64,000 nt of DNA from an uncultured Maribacter sp. (GCF_947500405.1 NZ_CANMRY010000012.1:1-64000), one strand, 5' to 3'; numbered from the stretch's first letter, positions 47,681 through 57,680 are shown. Program-made: numbers and translations. Notes: a model not told the origin generated them from the letters alone.

Positions 47681-47947
47681 ATGAAAAAACCTTTTACAAT
47701 TATTGCGTTCATCGCGGTAAGTTTTATTTTCACCAACTGCTCTAAAAAAGACCCTCTTGGTGTTCTTGATAGTTTAGAAGCTATAGAGTGTGCAAATAAA
47801 TTATCTAAAATAATTGATGATGATTCTGATGACTGTACTGAACTATTAAAACTAATTAATGAATTAGAAAATTCTTGCGGCAGCTTTTTGTCTGAAGAAA
47901 GTAAAAAAAGCATTGTAGAATTAAGAGAATCTTGTGAAGCAAACTAA
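47681..47947 (+). CDS. Small four-cysteine lipoprotein
   Basis: 88 aa from ATG 47681; a longer frame starts inside the preceding gene. Lipobox FTNC (Cys20). The mature part is helical and acidic with four more cysteines (C37, C52, C66, C85) spaced 15, 14 and 19 residues apart, which could form two disulfides. I recognise no family. It lies 25 bp after the first gene of the cluster. Confidence 0.65.
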   Translation: MKKPFTIIAFIAVSFIFTNCSKKDPLGVLDSLEAIECANKLSKIIDDDSDDCTELLKLINELENSCGSFLSEESKKSIVELRESCEAN

Positions 47948-47958
47948 AGTACATAATC

Positions 47959-48480
47959 ATGAAAAAAATAATTTACATACTATTCTTTATTATTGCTTCT
48001 CAAAGTTACGCACAAGAATTTAACATAGGAACTAATGTTATTAATGCCGGAATAGGTTTTGGTGGTAATTTTGGAAATTACACCACCTCTTCCCAAAGTC
48101 CTAGCTATAGTGTTGCCTATGAAAGAGGTATTTGGGAAGTTCCAGGACCAGGAGTCGTAAGCTTAGGAGCATATTTAGGTACTAAAACTTATAAATATAA
48201 TTACACCTTTGGAAATGATAAATGGAATTATACTATAATTGGTATTAGAGGTGCATACCATTATAATGGTTTAGAAATAAAAAATTTAGATATATACGCA
48301 GGAGCAATGTTCTCTTATAATATACTTTCTTATAAAGGATCTTCTGGAAATTTTGGAAGTAAACCTAGCGGTACAGCTTTTGCTGGTGGTAGGTGGTATT
48401 TTTCCAAAACTTTTGCTGCTTTTGCTGAAGCTGGGTATGGTGTTGCATATTTAAACCTTGGAGCATCTATAAGATTCTAA
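47959..48480 (+). CDS. Small outer-membrane beta-barrel
   Basis: 173 aa. The signal peptide ends QSYAQ (residue 19). Strand-turn repeats rich in Gly, Tyr and Asn (FNIGTNVINAGIGFGGNFG, VSLGAYLGTKTYKYNY, AFAEAGYGVAYLNLG) end with SIRF, a typical C-terminal aromatic signal. It is a likely eight-stranded barrel. It sits 11 bp after the small lipoprotein gene and probably shares its transcript. Confidence 0.75.
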   Translation: MKKIIYILFFIIASQSYAQEFNIGTNVINAGIGFGGNFGNYTTSSQSPSYSVAYERGIWEVPGPGVVSLGAYLGTKTYKYNYTFGNDKWNYTIIGIRGAYHYNGLEIKNLDIYAGAMFSYNILSYKGSSGNFGSKPSGTAFAGGRWYFSKTFAAFAEAGYGVAYLNLGASIRF

Positions 48481-48529
48481 ACTATTTGAATTTATTACTA
48501 AAAACAACCTGTTCTTTTTTAGATAGAAA

Positions 48530-49756
48530 ATGAAAAAAATAACAACTCTTTTATGTTTACTAATTTCAATTTCCTTTCAGAATTGCAGTGAAATTACAAA
48601 TATTGAAGAAGAACAGGAAAGAGAGTTAGAAGAGCAGGAACTGGAAGATACCTCTAGACTTCCCTTTAAAGTTAAATGGTCTATAAATAGAACCAAACAG
48701 CAAATACAGCACGCTTTTAGGAGTTTTCTTCATGTATCAGACCATGGTTTATATTATTATAATCCCGTAGGAGAAAATGGATTCTTAAGACTTAATAAGG
48801 AAAATGGTGCAAGTTTATGGACTTTAAAAGACGAAACTTCTGTTCCTCCTTATGCGTTAAAAAAAATTGGTAATTATTTATGGGTATTAGCTTTTGATAT
48901 AAACGACCCTACAATTTTAAAAATAAATCCTGAAAATGGCTCTGTATTATTCTCGAGAAAATCTGGTGTATATCCTTCGATTGTATCTAACAACTCTTGG
49001 TTTGGATTAAGAAAAAAATCTACCGTGCTATATAATATGGAACTAGAAACAGGAAATGATATTGCAGTTTGCGATGAATTTAGGGTTGATAATATTAGAA
49101 ACTTTCTTGTTAAAGAGGATAAATTAGTCTTAATGGATGTTAGAAGAGGATCGAGAAGCCTACTCTCTATAAACCCAAATACTTGCGGTATTTTTTGGGA
49201 AATTCAAGAAGGGGATGAAGCAAACTACGGACACCTTAATTATTTTTCTTTCGCAATAGATTTAGGTTCCAAAATTTTAAGCACAGGTGCAAGTTATTTT
49301 ATTATTCGCTCTCCCATTACCGGTGAAGCTGAGTTTAAATTTCCGTTAGATGCTACTAATAATCTTAAAATAACACACATGCTTCATGACAAAAATAAAA
49401 GTGTCTTATTTTTTCATGATAATATTACTGGAAAAGTAGTTGCTTTTAATTGGTTTACTAAGACTATAATTTGGGAATCTGAAATACAAAATAGAGAAGT
49501 TGGCCAACTATTCTTAGTCTCTAATAGACTGTTTTTGTATAGTAAAAACAATAATCTATATGAGCTTAACACAGAAAATGGTAATACTATTTCAGAAAAA
49601 GAAATAAAGGTTCTGCTCCCTTTTGAAATTGCTACTGTTTCTTATGCAGTTAATAGACTAGAAGATAGTTATGGTGAAGAATATTTTAGAGTATTTGGTG
49701 ATGAAATTTACTATACTACAGAAAAAAGTACCGTAGTATCTGCAAGACTAGAATAA
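48530..49756 (+). CDS. PQQ-like beta-propeller lipoprotein
   Basis: 408 aa. The lipoprotein signal ends SFQNC (about residue 19), followed by a Glu-rich segment (EEEQERELEEQELED). The rest shows blade-like repeats pairing "L..I(N)P/LNxENG...W" motifs (RLNKENGASLWTL, KINPENGSVLFSRK, SINPNTCGIFWEIQ, ELNTENGNTISEKE), as in PQQ/BamB-like propellers. No PQQ ligands are apparent, so it is more likely a binding scaffold than an enzyme. Its stop lies 2 bp from the convergent DUF922 gene. Confidence 0.75.
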   Translation: MKKITTLLCLLISISFQNCSEITNIEEEQERELEEQELEDTSRLPFKVKWSINRTKQQIQHAFRSFLHVSDHGLYYYNPVGENGFLRLNKENGASLWTLKDETSVPPYALKKIGNYLWVLAFDINDPTILKINPENGSVLFSRKSGVYPSIVSNNSWFGLRKKSTVLYNMELETGNDIAVCDEFRVDNIRNFLVKEDKLVLMDVRRGSRSLLSINPNTCGIFWEIQEGDEANYGHLNYFSFAIDLGSKILSTGASYFIIRSPITGEAEFKFPLDATNNLKITHMLHDKNKSVLFFHDNITGKVVAFNWFTKTIIWESEIQNREVGQLFLVSNRLFLYSKNNNLYELNTENGNTISEKEIKVLLPFEIATVSYAVNRLEDSYGEEYFRVFGDEIYYTTEKSTVVSARLE

Positions 49757-49758
49757 AA

Positions 49759-50283
49759 CTACTTCAAAGCTTCTCTTATTTTTTTATTCCAACGTAACTG
49801 CTCTTCTAGGTCTCTAGAAAAATTAGTTTCTTTATCATAAAGGTTTTGATAATCATTAAGCTCTTTCATAACCGCATTATAGATAAACTTTACTTCTTTT
49901 TTTAGACTACCATGGGTAAAGGTTTTAGAGTCTAGTTTTTTCTTTAATTTTCGAGCATAAAGTTCTGAAATATCAAAATGTAATTGCTCATGACTCAAAA
50001 TAATAGAATCGCACAATGAAGGGTTGTACCAAGATTTTTCAGGATAAAAATAAGTGCTAACAGCAAAACTTACTTTTAGTTCTCCTCTTATTCTTTGAGC
50101 AGAATACTTATAAGTAAAACCACTTGCGGTTGTAGCAGCTGCTCTACTGGGTACAGGAACCCTTCCTCTAAAATCTTTCCAAGTTAACTTATCTTGTGCT
50201 TTCCACAGTATTGTAGAATACTCTTGCGCACTTACTATAGATACACTAAAAAATAATAGAATAAAAAATCTTAGTGTACCCAA
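49759..50283 (-). CDS. DUF922-type exported protein, putative zinc peptidase
   Basis: 174 aa. The start is TTG at 50283, which gives a good signal peptide ending VSAQ (residue 19); no upstream ATG fits. KLTWKDFRGRVP is the DUF922 opening, and SHEQLHFDISELYAR (~96-110) carries an HExxHF-like pair (H97, E98, H101) typical of the family and reminiscent of a gluzincin site. The function is unproven. It lies 25 bp downstream of the LysM gene. Confidence 0.8.
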   Translation of the reverse strand: MGTLRFFILLFFSVSIVSAQEYSTILWKAQDKLTWKDFRGRVPVPSRAAATTASGFTYKYSAQRIRGELKVSFAVSTYFYPEKSWYNPSLCDSIILSHEQLHFDISELYARKLKKKLDSKTFTHGSLKKEVKFIYNAVMKELNDYQNLYDKETNFSRDLEEQLRWNKKIREALK

Positions 50284-50308
50284 TTAAATATGCTGTTTTT
50301 ATTGCAAA

Positions 50309-52474
50309 CTATTCCTCTTCTTTAATTTGTTTTATTTGCATGTCATCATAACTCATAATATAAGATGCGTTGTTATAATAGCCTTGATTTCCTTTCTTAA
50401 TATAATTAAAACCATTACCGTTATACTCTGTAGACCCAATAACCTTTGAGACTGCAAATAAATTATTCTTATAGGCTAATTTTAACAATATATCATACGT
50501 TAAATCAAATCCTCTTACCGCATATTTATCTGGAGTATCTCCAAATCTTTTTCTATACTGTTTTACAAAAGAATTATTAGACACTTCTTTATAAGCAGAA
50601 GGGTATGTAAAATTCAAATTAGATAAATGTACATTAGAAATAACATCATTTTCAAATCCTTTATTTCTATTTGTAGTAAACATTTTTACAACTACATCTT
50701 TTGTATTTATTGAATTTAAGATTGAGCTTACACTAGATATTAATTTAGGATTAGCAGTTTCTACAAATACCCAATTTACCACCTCTTGTGAGAATAAAGC
50801 TGTAAGCTTTTCCAAATTAATTGCAACATTTTTCTTTTCCTCTTTTATTTCAACAATTTTAGCTTCTGAAAATCTTGCTGCTATTTTATCTTCTATAGGT
50901 TTATTATCACCATCTGCTATTATAATTATATTTTCATCTTCAACTCTATTTTCTAAGTAAGTAAGCATACGCTCCCTCTGAACTTCATCAGAAGGATAAG
51001 AAAAGAAAACATTGTTATGTCCCATATTTTTTTTAACTGGAAAAGGAGCTACTACTGGAACATTACTTCTATTAGCCTGGCTGCAAACCTCTCTTAATGA
51101 AGCTCCATCTATAGGGCCAATAACTGCAGAATAATCTCCCAAATTTTCTGCATTTAAAATATCTTTTGTTTTTTGTAAATCTAACTGATTATCTAGGGTT
51201 TTCACATCTACAGTCAGCCCTAATTTCTTTAAAGAATCTAACGCAACAAGTGCTCCAGAATATAACCCTAAACTGTACTTTAAATCATTTCTAGAGCTAA
51301 TTTTCTTAATTGCATCTTGTTTATTAGACACGTCTACCTTATCTAACCTAAAAGGCAAAAGAAATAAAATTTTAGAAGTATTACCCACAGCAATACTATC
51401 CATAAGATTCATTTTATCTAAAACTAACGAATTCTTTACTTCAAAATCTCCAGTTTGACTTTTAGGTAGCTTTAATACCATACCAGCTTTTAACCCGTCT
51501 TTTAGATCTGGGTTTAAACGTAGTAATTCTCTATAACTAACTCCTAGTTTGCGAGTTAAAGAGAATTCGGTTTGTTTTGGCTTTACAACATAAAAATTAA
51601 AATTATCGGTATTAACAACGCCAGTATCTTCCTTCTTTTCAGGAATACGAAGAATCATCCCTTCTTTTAACCCTCCTCGTTTTTTAATCTCTGGGTTTAA
51701 TTCTATTAATTCTTTTGAGGTATAACCAAATTTCTTCTCTAAACTATAAAAAGTTTGTCCAGGAGGAACGGTATAAGACGTATACAATTGTACTTGCTGT
51801 TCCCCTACACTACTACCAGCTATTTTAGGAAGCTTTAGCTCACTTCCTTCTGCTAAATGCGTATTATTTTTAGAAAGCCTAGGATTTAAAACTAGTAAAC
51901 TATCTATAGTAATACCATACTTATGAGCTATACTCCAACGTGTATCTTTTGTAGAAACAAGGTAAGTCTCATAATCATCCTCATTAATTTCAATTTCGGT
52001 TTGTTTTACTCTTTTGTATTTTGGAATACGTAAAACCATTTTCTTTTTTAAGGTAGAGGCATAAAGTGAAGGGTTATATTTTTTTATAAGTTCTTCTGTA
52101 ATATGAAACCTTTTAGCAATGCCATATAAAGTTTCTTTCTTACGAACTTTATAGCTAGTAAAACCTATTGGCTCTTCTTGAGCAGAACTTTCTTCTTTTT
52201 CGGTAGTAGTTCTTGGTTTTGTTTTTACAACTTCTTGTACTTTTTTTGGATCTAAAGGAATAACTAGAATAGTACTTTTTATAAGTGGCTTATTCTTTTT
52301 TAATTCTTTATTATAAGTAAGAATATCTTCTTGCGAAACTTTATATTGTTTAGCAATAGCTTCTAAAGTCTGCCCGCTTTTTACAGCATGAGTTGTAAAT
52401 TTCTGAGCATTAATAGTATTGCTTATGAAAACAAAAAGAACTGCAAAAAAAATGTTTTTAAGTATTAATTTCAT
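50309..52474 (-). CDS. Five-LysM protein with PBP1-type ligand-binding domain
   Basis: About 721 aa. Start ATG 52474 gives a clean signal peptide; ATG 52486 within guaA is possible. Five LysM repeats follow (~28-75, ~105-150, ~168-212, ~233-276, ~295-336; each with a T-V-K-x-G/K-x-T core and ending LxIP/LxLP). The C-terminal ~355-720 is a periplasmic type I binding fold (GLYSGALVALDSLKKLGL, SAVIGPIDGASLREV, VPVVAPFPV), like ABC substrate-binding or LpoA-like proteins. It likely binds peptidoglycan and a ligand or partner. It starts 2 bp after the guaA stop. Confidence 0.88.
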   Translation of the reverse strand: MKLILKNIFFAVLFVFISNTINAQKFTTHAVKSGQTLEAIAKQYKVSQEDILTYNKELKKNKPLIKSTILVIPLDPKKVQEVVKTKPRTTTEKEESSAQEEPIGFTSYKVRKKETLYGIAKRFHITEELIKKYNPSLYASTLKKKMVLRIPKYKRVKQTEIEINEDDYETYLVSTKDTRWSIAHKYGITIDSLLVLNPRLSKNNTHLAEGSELKLPKIAGSSVGEQQVQLYTSYTVPPGQTFYSLEKKFGYTSKELIELNPEIKKRGGLKEGMILRIPEKKEDTGVVNTDNFNFYVVKPKQTEFSLTRKLGVSYRELLRLNPDLKDGLKAGMVLKLPKSQTGDFEVKNSLVLDKMNLMDSIAVGNTSKILFLLPFRLDKVDVSNKQDAIKKISSRNDLKYSLGLYSGALVALDSLKKLGLTVDVKTLDNQLDLQKTKDILNAENLGDYSAVIGPIDGASLREVCSQANRSNVPVVAPFPVKKNMGHNNVFFSYPSDEVQRERMLTYLENRVEDENIIIIADGDNKPIEDKIAARFSEAKIVEIKEEKKNVAINLEKLTALFSQEVVNWVFVETANPKLISSVSSILNSINTKDVVVKMFTTNRNKGFENDVISNVHLSNLNFTYPSAYKEVSNNSFVKQYRKRFGDTPDKYAVRGFDLTYDILLKLAYKNNLFAVSKVIGSTEYNGNGFNYIKKGNQGYYNNASYIMSYDDMQIKQIKEEE

Positions 52475-52476
52475 AT

Positions 52477-54009
52477 TTATTCCCATTCTATAGTTGCTGG
52501 TGGTTTAGAGCTAATATCATAAACAACTCTATTTACACCTCTTACTTTATTTATTATATCGTTAGATGTTTTTTGTAAAAATTCATACGGTAAATTTACC
52601 CAATCTGCCGTCATACCATCTGTGCTTTCTACAGCACGTAAAGCTACACATTTTTCATAGGTACGTTCATCTCCCATAACACCTACACTATTTACAGGTA
52701 AAAGCATTGCTCCTGCCTGCCAAACTTTATCATACAAACCCCATTCTTTTAATCCGTTTACAAAAATAGCGTCTACTTCTTGTAAGATAGAAACTTTTTC
52801 TGGAGTTATATCTCCAAGTATACGAATTGCTAATCCAGGGCCTGGAAAAGGGTGTCTTCCTAATAGTTCAGGGTCTATCCCCATACTAGCACCTACTCTA
52901 CGAACCTCATCTTTAAATAACATTCGTAATGGCTCTACCACATCTAACTTCATATAATCTGGTAAACCACCTACATTATGATGACTTTTTATAGTTGCTG
53001 ATGGCCCTCCAGTTGCAGATACAGATTCTATTACATCTGGATAAATAGTTCCTTGAGCTAACCATTTAGCATCTTCTACAAGATGAGATTCATCATCAAA
53101 AACCTCTATAAAGACTCTTCCTATAATTTTCCTTTTCTTTTCTGGATCACTCTCCCCTGCTAGTTCATCCAAAAAGCGTGCCGAAGCGTTTACTCCCTTT
53201 ACATTTAGTCCCATACCTTCGTACTGTGCTAATACACTTTGGAACTCATTTTTACGTAAAAGACCATTATCTACAAAAATACAATACAAGTTTTTTCCTA
53301 TTGCTTTATGTAAAAGAACAGCTGCTACAGTAGAATCTACTCCTCCAGATAACCCTAAAATTACTTTATCTTCTCCTATTTTTTCTTTTAGTTCTGAAAC
53401 AGTTGTATCTACAAAAGCATCTGGAGTCCAAGTTTGCGTTAATCCTGCTATTTTAACTAAAAAATTCTCTAGTAACAATTTACCATCTTTAGAATGGTAT
53501 ACCTCTGGGTGAAATTGAATAGCATATGTATCTTCATCTTCAATTTTATATGCTGCATTTTCCACATCATGTGTACTTGCTAATTTCTTTGCATTTGTAG
53601 GCAACTCCTTAATTGTATCACTATGACTCATCCAAACTTGGCTTCCTTCTGATATATTTTCTAAAAAAAGCTCACCCTTTTCTACAAAAGATAAATTTGC
53701 TCTACCATATTCTCTTGTGTTTGATGGCGCTACATTACCACCTCCAAAATGTGCTAAATATTGGGCACCATAACACACTGCTAAAAGCGGTTTTTTTCCT
53801 CTAATCTCAGATAAGTCTGGATGTGGCGCATCTTCTGCTCTCACCGAAAAGGGAGAACCTGAGAGTATTACCGCTTTATATCCAGAAAGGTCTTTTGGAA
53901 GGTTGTTATAAGGTTTTATTTCACAGAAAATATTTAGTTCTCTAACTCGTCTGGCGATAAGTTGTGTGTACTGAGAACCAAAATCTAGTATTAGGACGTT
54001 ATTTTGCAT
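52477..54009 (-). CDS. guaA: GMP synthase (glutamine-hydrolysing)
   Basis: 510 aa from ATG 54009. The class I amidotransferase has C79 (LAVCYGAQ), H167 and E169 (QFHPEVYHS). The ATP-PPase P-loop is SGGVDS (221-226), and the C-terminal dimerisation domain ends KPPATIEWE. It converts XMP to GMP. The -7 box TATTTTTG (54013-54020) is only 4 bp from the ATG, pointing to a leaderless or nearly leaderless mRNA. The LysM/PBP1 gene is translated directly after it. Confidence 0.97.
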   Translation of the reverse strand: MQNNVLILDFGSQYTQLIARRVRELNIFCEIKPYNNLPKDLSGYKAVILSGSPFSVRAEDAPHPDLSEIRGKKPLLAVCYGAQYLAHFGGGNVAPSNTREYGRANLSFVEKGELFLENISEGSQVWMSHSDTIKELPTNAKKLASTHDVENAAYKIEDEDTYAIQFHPEVYHSKDGKLLLENFLVKIAGLTQTWTPDAFVDTTVSELKEKIGEDKVILGLSGGVDSTVAAVLLHKAIGKNLYCIFVDNGLLRKNEFQSVLAQYEGMGLNVKGVNASARFLDELAGESDPEKKRKIIGRVFIEVFDDESHLVEDAKWLAQGTIYPDVIESVSATGGPSATIKSHHNVGGLPDYMKLDVVEPLRMLFKDEVRRVGASMGIDPELLGRHPFPGPGLAIRILGDITPEKVSILQEVDAIFVNGLKEWGLYDKVWQAGAMLLPVNSVGVMGDERTYEKCVALRAVESTDGMTADWVNLPYEFLQKTSNDIINKVRGVNRVVYDISSKPPATIEWE

Positions 54010-54012
54010 GCG

Positions 54013-54020
54013 CAAAAATA
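54013..54020 (-). promoter_or_regulatory. -7 box of guaA
   Basis: The minus-strand TATTTTTG followed by CGC ends 4 bp before the guaA ATG. Confidence 0.5.
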
Positions 54021-54121
54021 GTAATTTGAAAATTTTAAGAAAGCATCTTCAAAAGATATTTATTCAAGTATTTTAAAATTTATCAAAAGAGACGTAATTA
54101 AAAAAGTCATTTATAATAAAA

Positions 54122-54147
54122 AAAGCTTAGGAACCACCCTAAGCTTT
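54122..54147 (-). terminator. Orphan minus-strand terminator upstream of guaA
   Basis: AAAGCTTAGG and CCTAAGCTTT form a 10-bp stem. The minus-strand tail is a T-run. No minus-strand gene precedes it: the next gene upstream is on the plus strand. It may end a small RNA. Confidence 0.7.
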
Positions 54148-54299
54148 ACATCGAAATTAAAAACCAACCTAAACACATAAAACCATAAAGATTTTATATA
54201 AAATTCTTTTTCATAGGAATTTTTATATATAACAACTGAAAAAATAAAAACCCTACTTTATGAGATTTTTCTTACCTTTATGTTAACTTAAAACATATT

Positions 54300-54845
54300 A
54301 TGACTAATCTCTATTTACAAGAAATTAAGTCTGAGCTAAAATTAGCATTAACAAAAAAAAACCATCCCCTAAAATTTTGTGTTCTTGGTACTATTGGTTC
54401 AGAAAATACTCCTCAATTAAGAATCATTGGACTTAGAAAGTTCACGGATGATTTTAGTTTTACTTTATATACCGATAGGCGTTCTGCCAAAGTATCTCAA
54501 ATAACAAAAAATTATAATGTTAGTTTATTATTTTATCATCCTGTAAAAAAATTACAAATAAAAATTGAAGGAATTGCTAACGTTGTTAAAGACTGTGGTT
54601 TATTAAAAGAACAATGGTTAAAAATAAATGAAAAAGCAAAAAGAGACTATACTACAATGTTTGCTCCTGGCAGTAAAATAAACAGTCCTGAAGAAATAAC
54701 ATACCTTAAAGAAAAAAACTTTTTTTCTAGTATAGAAATAAAAGCTGAAACAATAGAATATCTAAAACTAAAAGAAACAAGCCATTTTAAAGTTCAATTT
54801 CATAAAGATATAAATGGCTGGGTTAGTGAATTTCTTGTTCCTTAA
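54300..54845 (+). CDS. Pyridoxamine 5'-phosphate oxidase-fold FMN protein
   Basis: 181 aa split-barrel flavoprotein. The core is PLKFCVLGTIGSENTPQLRIIGL, FTLYTDRRSAKVSQI and VSLLFYHPVKKLQIKIEG (FMN-binding strands). PNPOx C-terminal signature residues are not evident, so it is a general pyridoxamine-phosphate-oxidase-like protein (Alr4036/FMN type) rather than PdxH. A -7-like TACCTTTA lies upstream (54274-54281). It ends 1 bp from the convergent decarboxylase gene. Confidence 0.8.
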   Translation: MTNLYLQEIKSELKLALTKKNHPLKFCVLGTIGSENTPQLRIIGLRKFTDDFSFTLYTDRRSAKVSQITKNYNVSLLFYHPVKKLQIKIEGIANVVKDCGLLKEQWLKINEKAKRDYTTMFAPGSKINSPEEITYLKEKNFFSSIEIKAETIEYLKLKETSHFKVQFHKDINGWVSEFLVP

Positions 54846-54846
54846 A

Positions 54847-56217
54847 CTACTCCATAGTTTTTAAAATAGCATTTATATCTTCCTCTGTAGTATCTGGGTT
54901 TATAAAACAAAAACGGGATACTGTCTCGAAAGTATTTCCTACTTTCCATTTTGTTGGGGTTACAAGAGCAAAGCCTTCTTTATAGTTTTTATAGGTCCAA
55001 TCTCTATAATCATTAGGAGACCAACCTTTTCTCCTAAATAAAACGCAGGACAAACTAGGTTCCCTAACTAATTCTACTATTGGATTTTTTGTAATTATTT
55101 CTCCAGCTAAATTAGCTAGTTCAATACCTTGTTCTACTGCAGATTTATACAAATTTGTTCCATGCATTGCTAAAGAAAACCACAGAGGCAACCCCCTTAC
55201 TCTTCTTGTTAATTGAATTTGATAGTCAGATGGATTAAAACCATGAGCTCCTCCGTCTTTATAAATATCTAAATAACTTCCTTCTTGCGAATGCGCTTCT
55301 TTTGCTAATTCTGGGTTTTTATATATTACAGCACCACAATCATAAGGAGAAAACAACCATTTGTGAGGGTCAATCGTAATACTATCTGCTTTTTCTATGC
55401 CATTAAATAAATGACGAACAGAGTCTGCCGCTAAAGCTCCACCGCCATATGCCGCATCTACATGAAACCAAAGACTTTCCTTCTCACAAATATCTGCTAT
55501 TCCACTTAGATCATCTATAATTCCTGCGTTTGTTGTTCCTCCTGTAGCTACTACAGAAAAAAGCCTTTTACGATCTACATTATCTAAACTATTTATAGCC
55601 TTTTCTAAATCATGCCTAGACATTAAATCCTCCGTAGGGACTAAAAAAACATCTACATCTATAACTTTTGCCATAGCTTTTATAGAAGAATGTGCTCCTA
55701 TAGAAGTTATTATTAACCCTTTTTTATTTAAATTCTGAACGTCTTTACGCCAGTTTTCTCTAGCTGCTACCATTGCAGATAAATTAGCCGCAGTACCACC
55801 ACTTGTAAACACACCAAAAGCTTTATCTGGTAACCCTGTCAAGGAAACCAACCACTTCATAGCTTCGTTTTCTGCAAAAATACCGCCAGCTCCTTCCATC
55901 CAATAAGCGCCATGTATACTAGATGCCGATGTGACTAGATCAAACATAATGGCCGCTCTTGTTGGCGCGGCTGGAACAAATGCTAAATGTCTAGGGTGAT
56001 CTATAGGAACCGTAGCTTTAATTAAAACATCTTTAAATAAATTAAATGCATTTTCTCCCCCTATTCCTTCAGGTGTTATGGTTTCTCCTACTATTTCCCT
56101 TAATTCCTCTTCTTTTTTGGGCTTCCCAAACTCTGGATTTGTTTTTGCTATCCTATCTATAGCATACTTTACAACATCCAATGTCATTTCAACTAAACCA
56201 ATATCTATATTATGCAT
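54847..56217 (-). CDS. Pyridoxal-phosphate group II decarboxylase
   Basis: 456 aa. PLP-binding K286 (TIDPHKWLFSPYDCGAV), ring-stacking H176 (GAHSSIK) and D254 (HVDAAYGG) are all present. The family covers aromatic-L-amino-acid, glutamate, aspartate and diaminobutyrate decarboxylases. The N-terminal DHPRHLAFVPAAPT region fits the aromatic-type branch, but the substrate cannot be fixed from sequence. It is last in the run bshC, GT39, decarboxylase, with a 74-bp gap before it. Confidence 0.88.
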   Translation of the reverse strand: MHNIDIGLVEMTLDVVKYAIDRIAKTNPEFGKPKKEEELREIVGETITPEGIGGENAFNLFKDVLIKATVPIDHPRHLAFVPAAPTRAAIMFDLVTSASSIHGAYWMEGAGGIFAENEAMKWLVSLTGLPDKAFGVFTSGGTAANLSAMVAARENWRKDVQNLNKKGLIITSIGAHSSIKAMAKVIDVDVFLVPTEDLMSRHDLEKAINSLDNVDRKRLFSVVATGGTTNAGIIDDLSGIADICEKESLWFHVDAAYGGGALAADSVRHLFNGIEKADSITIDPHKWLFSPYDCGAVIYKNPELAKEAHSQEGSYLDIYKDGGAHGFNPSDYQIQLTRRVRGLPLWFSLAMHGTNLYKSAVEQGIELANLAGEIITKNPIVELVREPSLSCVLFRRKGWSPNDYRDWTYKNYKEGFALVTPTKWKVGNTFETVSRFCFINPDTTEEDINAILKTME

Positions 56218-56291
56218 ATTTTTAATTTAACAACTCAAAGTTAATCTATTGGCTAGACCATTCCGTGGGCTAACAAAAAATAAAACTGTTC

Positions 56292-57671
56292 TTAATCTAA
56301 ATAAAAACTTAGATTCTCTTTTTCTTTTCCAAACTTATAAATTCTATGAACTTCTTTTATATCTATAGATTTTAAAGAATCTGAATTAATTTTAACCACA
56401 ACACGTTGTCCTTTTTTCTCTTTAGATATTGGCAACGTAAAATCATCTAAAGACAAAACTTCTCTTTCTGGGTTTAAAAATCTAATATTACCTGCATAGG
56501 TAACATCTGGCAAAACCCATTGCTTTTCCTTAAAATTAGCATTTAAATCTTCCGAAACTCTATTAAAGCTGTAATGCACTGATGAAGGTATTTTCAAAAC
56601 TTTTTCTATTGGAGTTCTTATTGTTTGCGCAAAAATTATAAAAAGAAAAAAGAGGAAACCATAGTTTACATATTTAGTAAGACTCTTTACTTTAACTAGA
56701 GATAACAAAAGAACTACATAAGGAATAAATAAAGGCAAGAGCCATCTGGTATGTACCTTAACTATACTCGCACTTACAAATACTACCAATAGAACTACAA
56801 CTTGTGCTATAAATACATGCTTTAACCAACTACTCTTAACGGTACCCACCACAACTTTTTTTCTCCAAAAAAGGATTCCAAAAAATAAAAGCAGAGGCAG
56901 AATTAAATTAAATATGCTATTAAAAAAAGCTAAAAAACTTGAAATTATAGGTACAGTGTTTTCTATGTCTGTATTTGTTTTTAGAGCAACACTTTTATAT
57001 AACTCATCAACAAAATAAGAACTAGAAAGCAAGTCATAAAAGTGAGGAAAAATAAGAACAACTATTAAGACAATAGTTCCTATTATTCTTTTATTTAAAA
57101 TTATTTTTTTTAAAGAATTACTAAAAGGAATAGCAAATAGCAATGCCCCTAACATTAAAAAATAATTATACTTTGTTAAGATTCCTAAACTAATTACTAA
57201 TCCTAATAGCACATAGTTAAAAGTAGATTTATTAGTAATTAAACGTTGTATAAAAATAAAAGTCAATACAACGGATAAACACAATAGTGATGTATGTGAT
57301 AACCTTCTAAATGTAAAGTCTATAAATACCGGCACTAAAGTTAATAGAATAACAGCTAAAGCTGCTTGTTCTTTATTTTTTAGATATTGCTTTCCAAAAA
57401 AATACACACTGCCTATTGTACCACTAAATAATAAAGCGCGTAAAAATGAAAATGAAAGTTTGGTAACCCCAAGTCCTTTATTTACTAATATTTGAAGCCA
57501 TGTATATACAGGTGGTTGATCATCATAGGTTAATCGCCACCATTGGGAATAAAATGCCTGTTCTGCATCTTCTAACTCTAATGCAGCTTTCATGTAACTA
57601 ATACAAATAATTGCTAATCCACTTAATAAAGCCAGTATTACAATCTTCTTAGACACATTGTAGGTTTGCAT
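56292..57671 (-). CDS. GT39/ArnT-like membrane glycosyltransferase
   Basis: 459 aa with about ten membrane helices. The N-terminal first loop holds ELEDAEQAFYSQWW and DDQPPVYTWLQ, the acidic lipid-phosphate-sugar donor site of the PMT/ArnT family (GT39/GT83). It likely moves a sugar from polyprenyl phosphate to lipid A, protein or another outer-envelope acceptor. The gene follows bshC with a 9-bp gap. Confidence 0.83.
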   Translation of the reverse strand: MQTYNVSKKIVILALLSGLAIICISYMKAALELEDAEQAFYSQWWRLTYDDQPPVYTWLQILVNKGLGVTKLSFSFLRALLFSGTIGSVYFFGKQYLKNKEQAALAVILLTLVPVFIDFTFRRLSHTSLLCLSVVLTFIFIQRLITNKSTFNYVLLGLVISLGILTKYNYFLMLGALLFAIPFSNSLKKIILNKRIIGTIVLIVVLIFPHFYDLLSSSYFVDELYKSVALKTNTDIENTVPIISSFLAFFNSIFNLILPLLLFFGILFWRKKVVVGTVKSSWLKHVFIAQVVVLLVVFVSASIVKVHTRWLLPLFIPYVVLLLSLVKVKSLTKYVNYGFLFFLFIIFAQTIRTPIEKVLKIPSSVHYSFNRVSEDLNANFKEKQWVLPDVTYAGNIRFLNPEREVLSLDDFTLPISKEKKGQRVVVKINSDSLKSIDIKEVHRIYKFGKEKENLSFYLD

Positions 57672-57680
57672 TTTTTACTA

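Noticed and set aside
54010-54299. Purine riboswitch before guaA
   Set aside because: I could not find the conserved purine aptamer core, and the proposed -7 box next to the ATG leaves no room for a leader.
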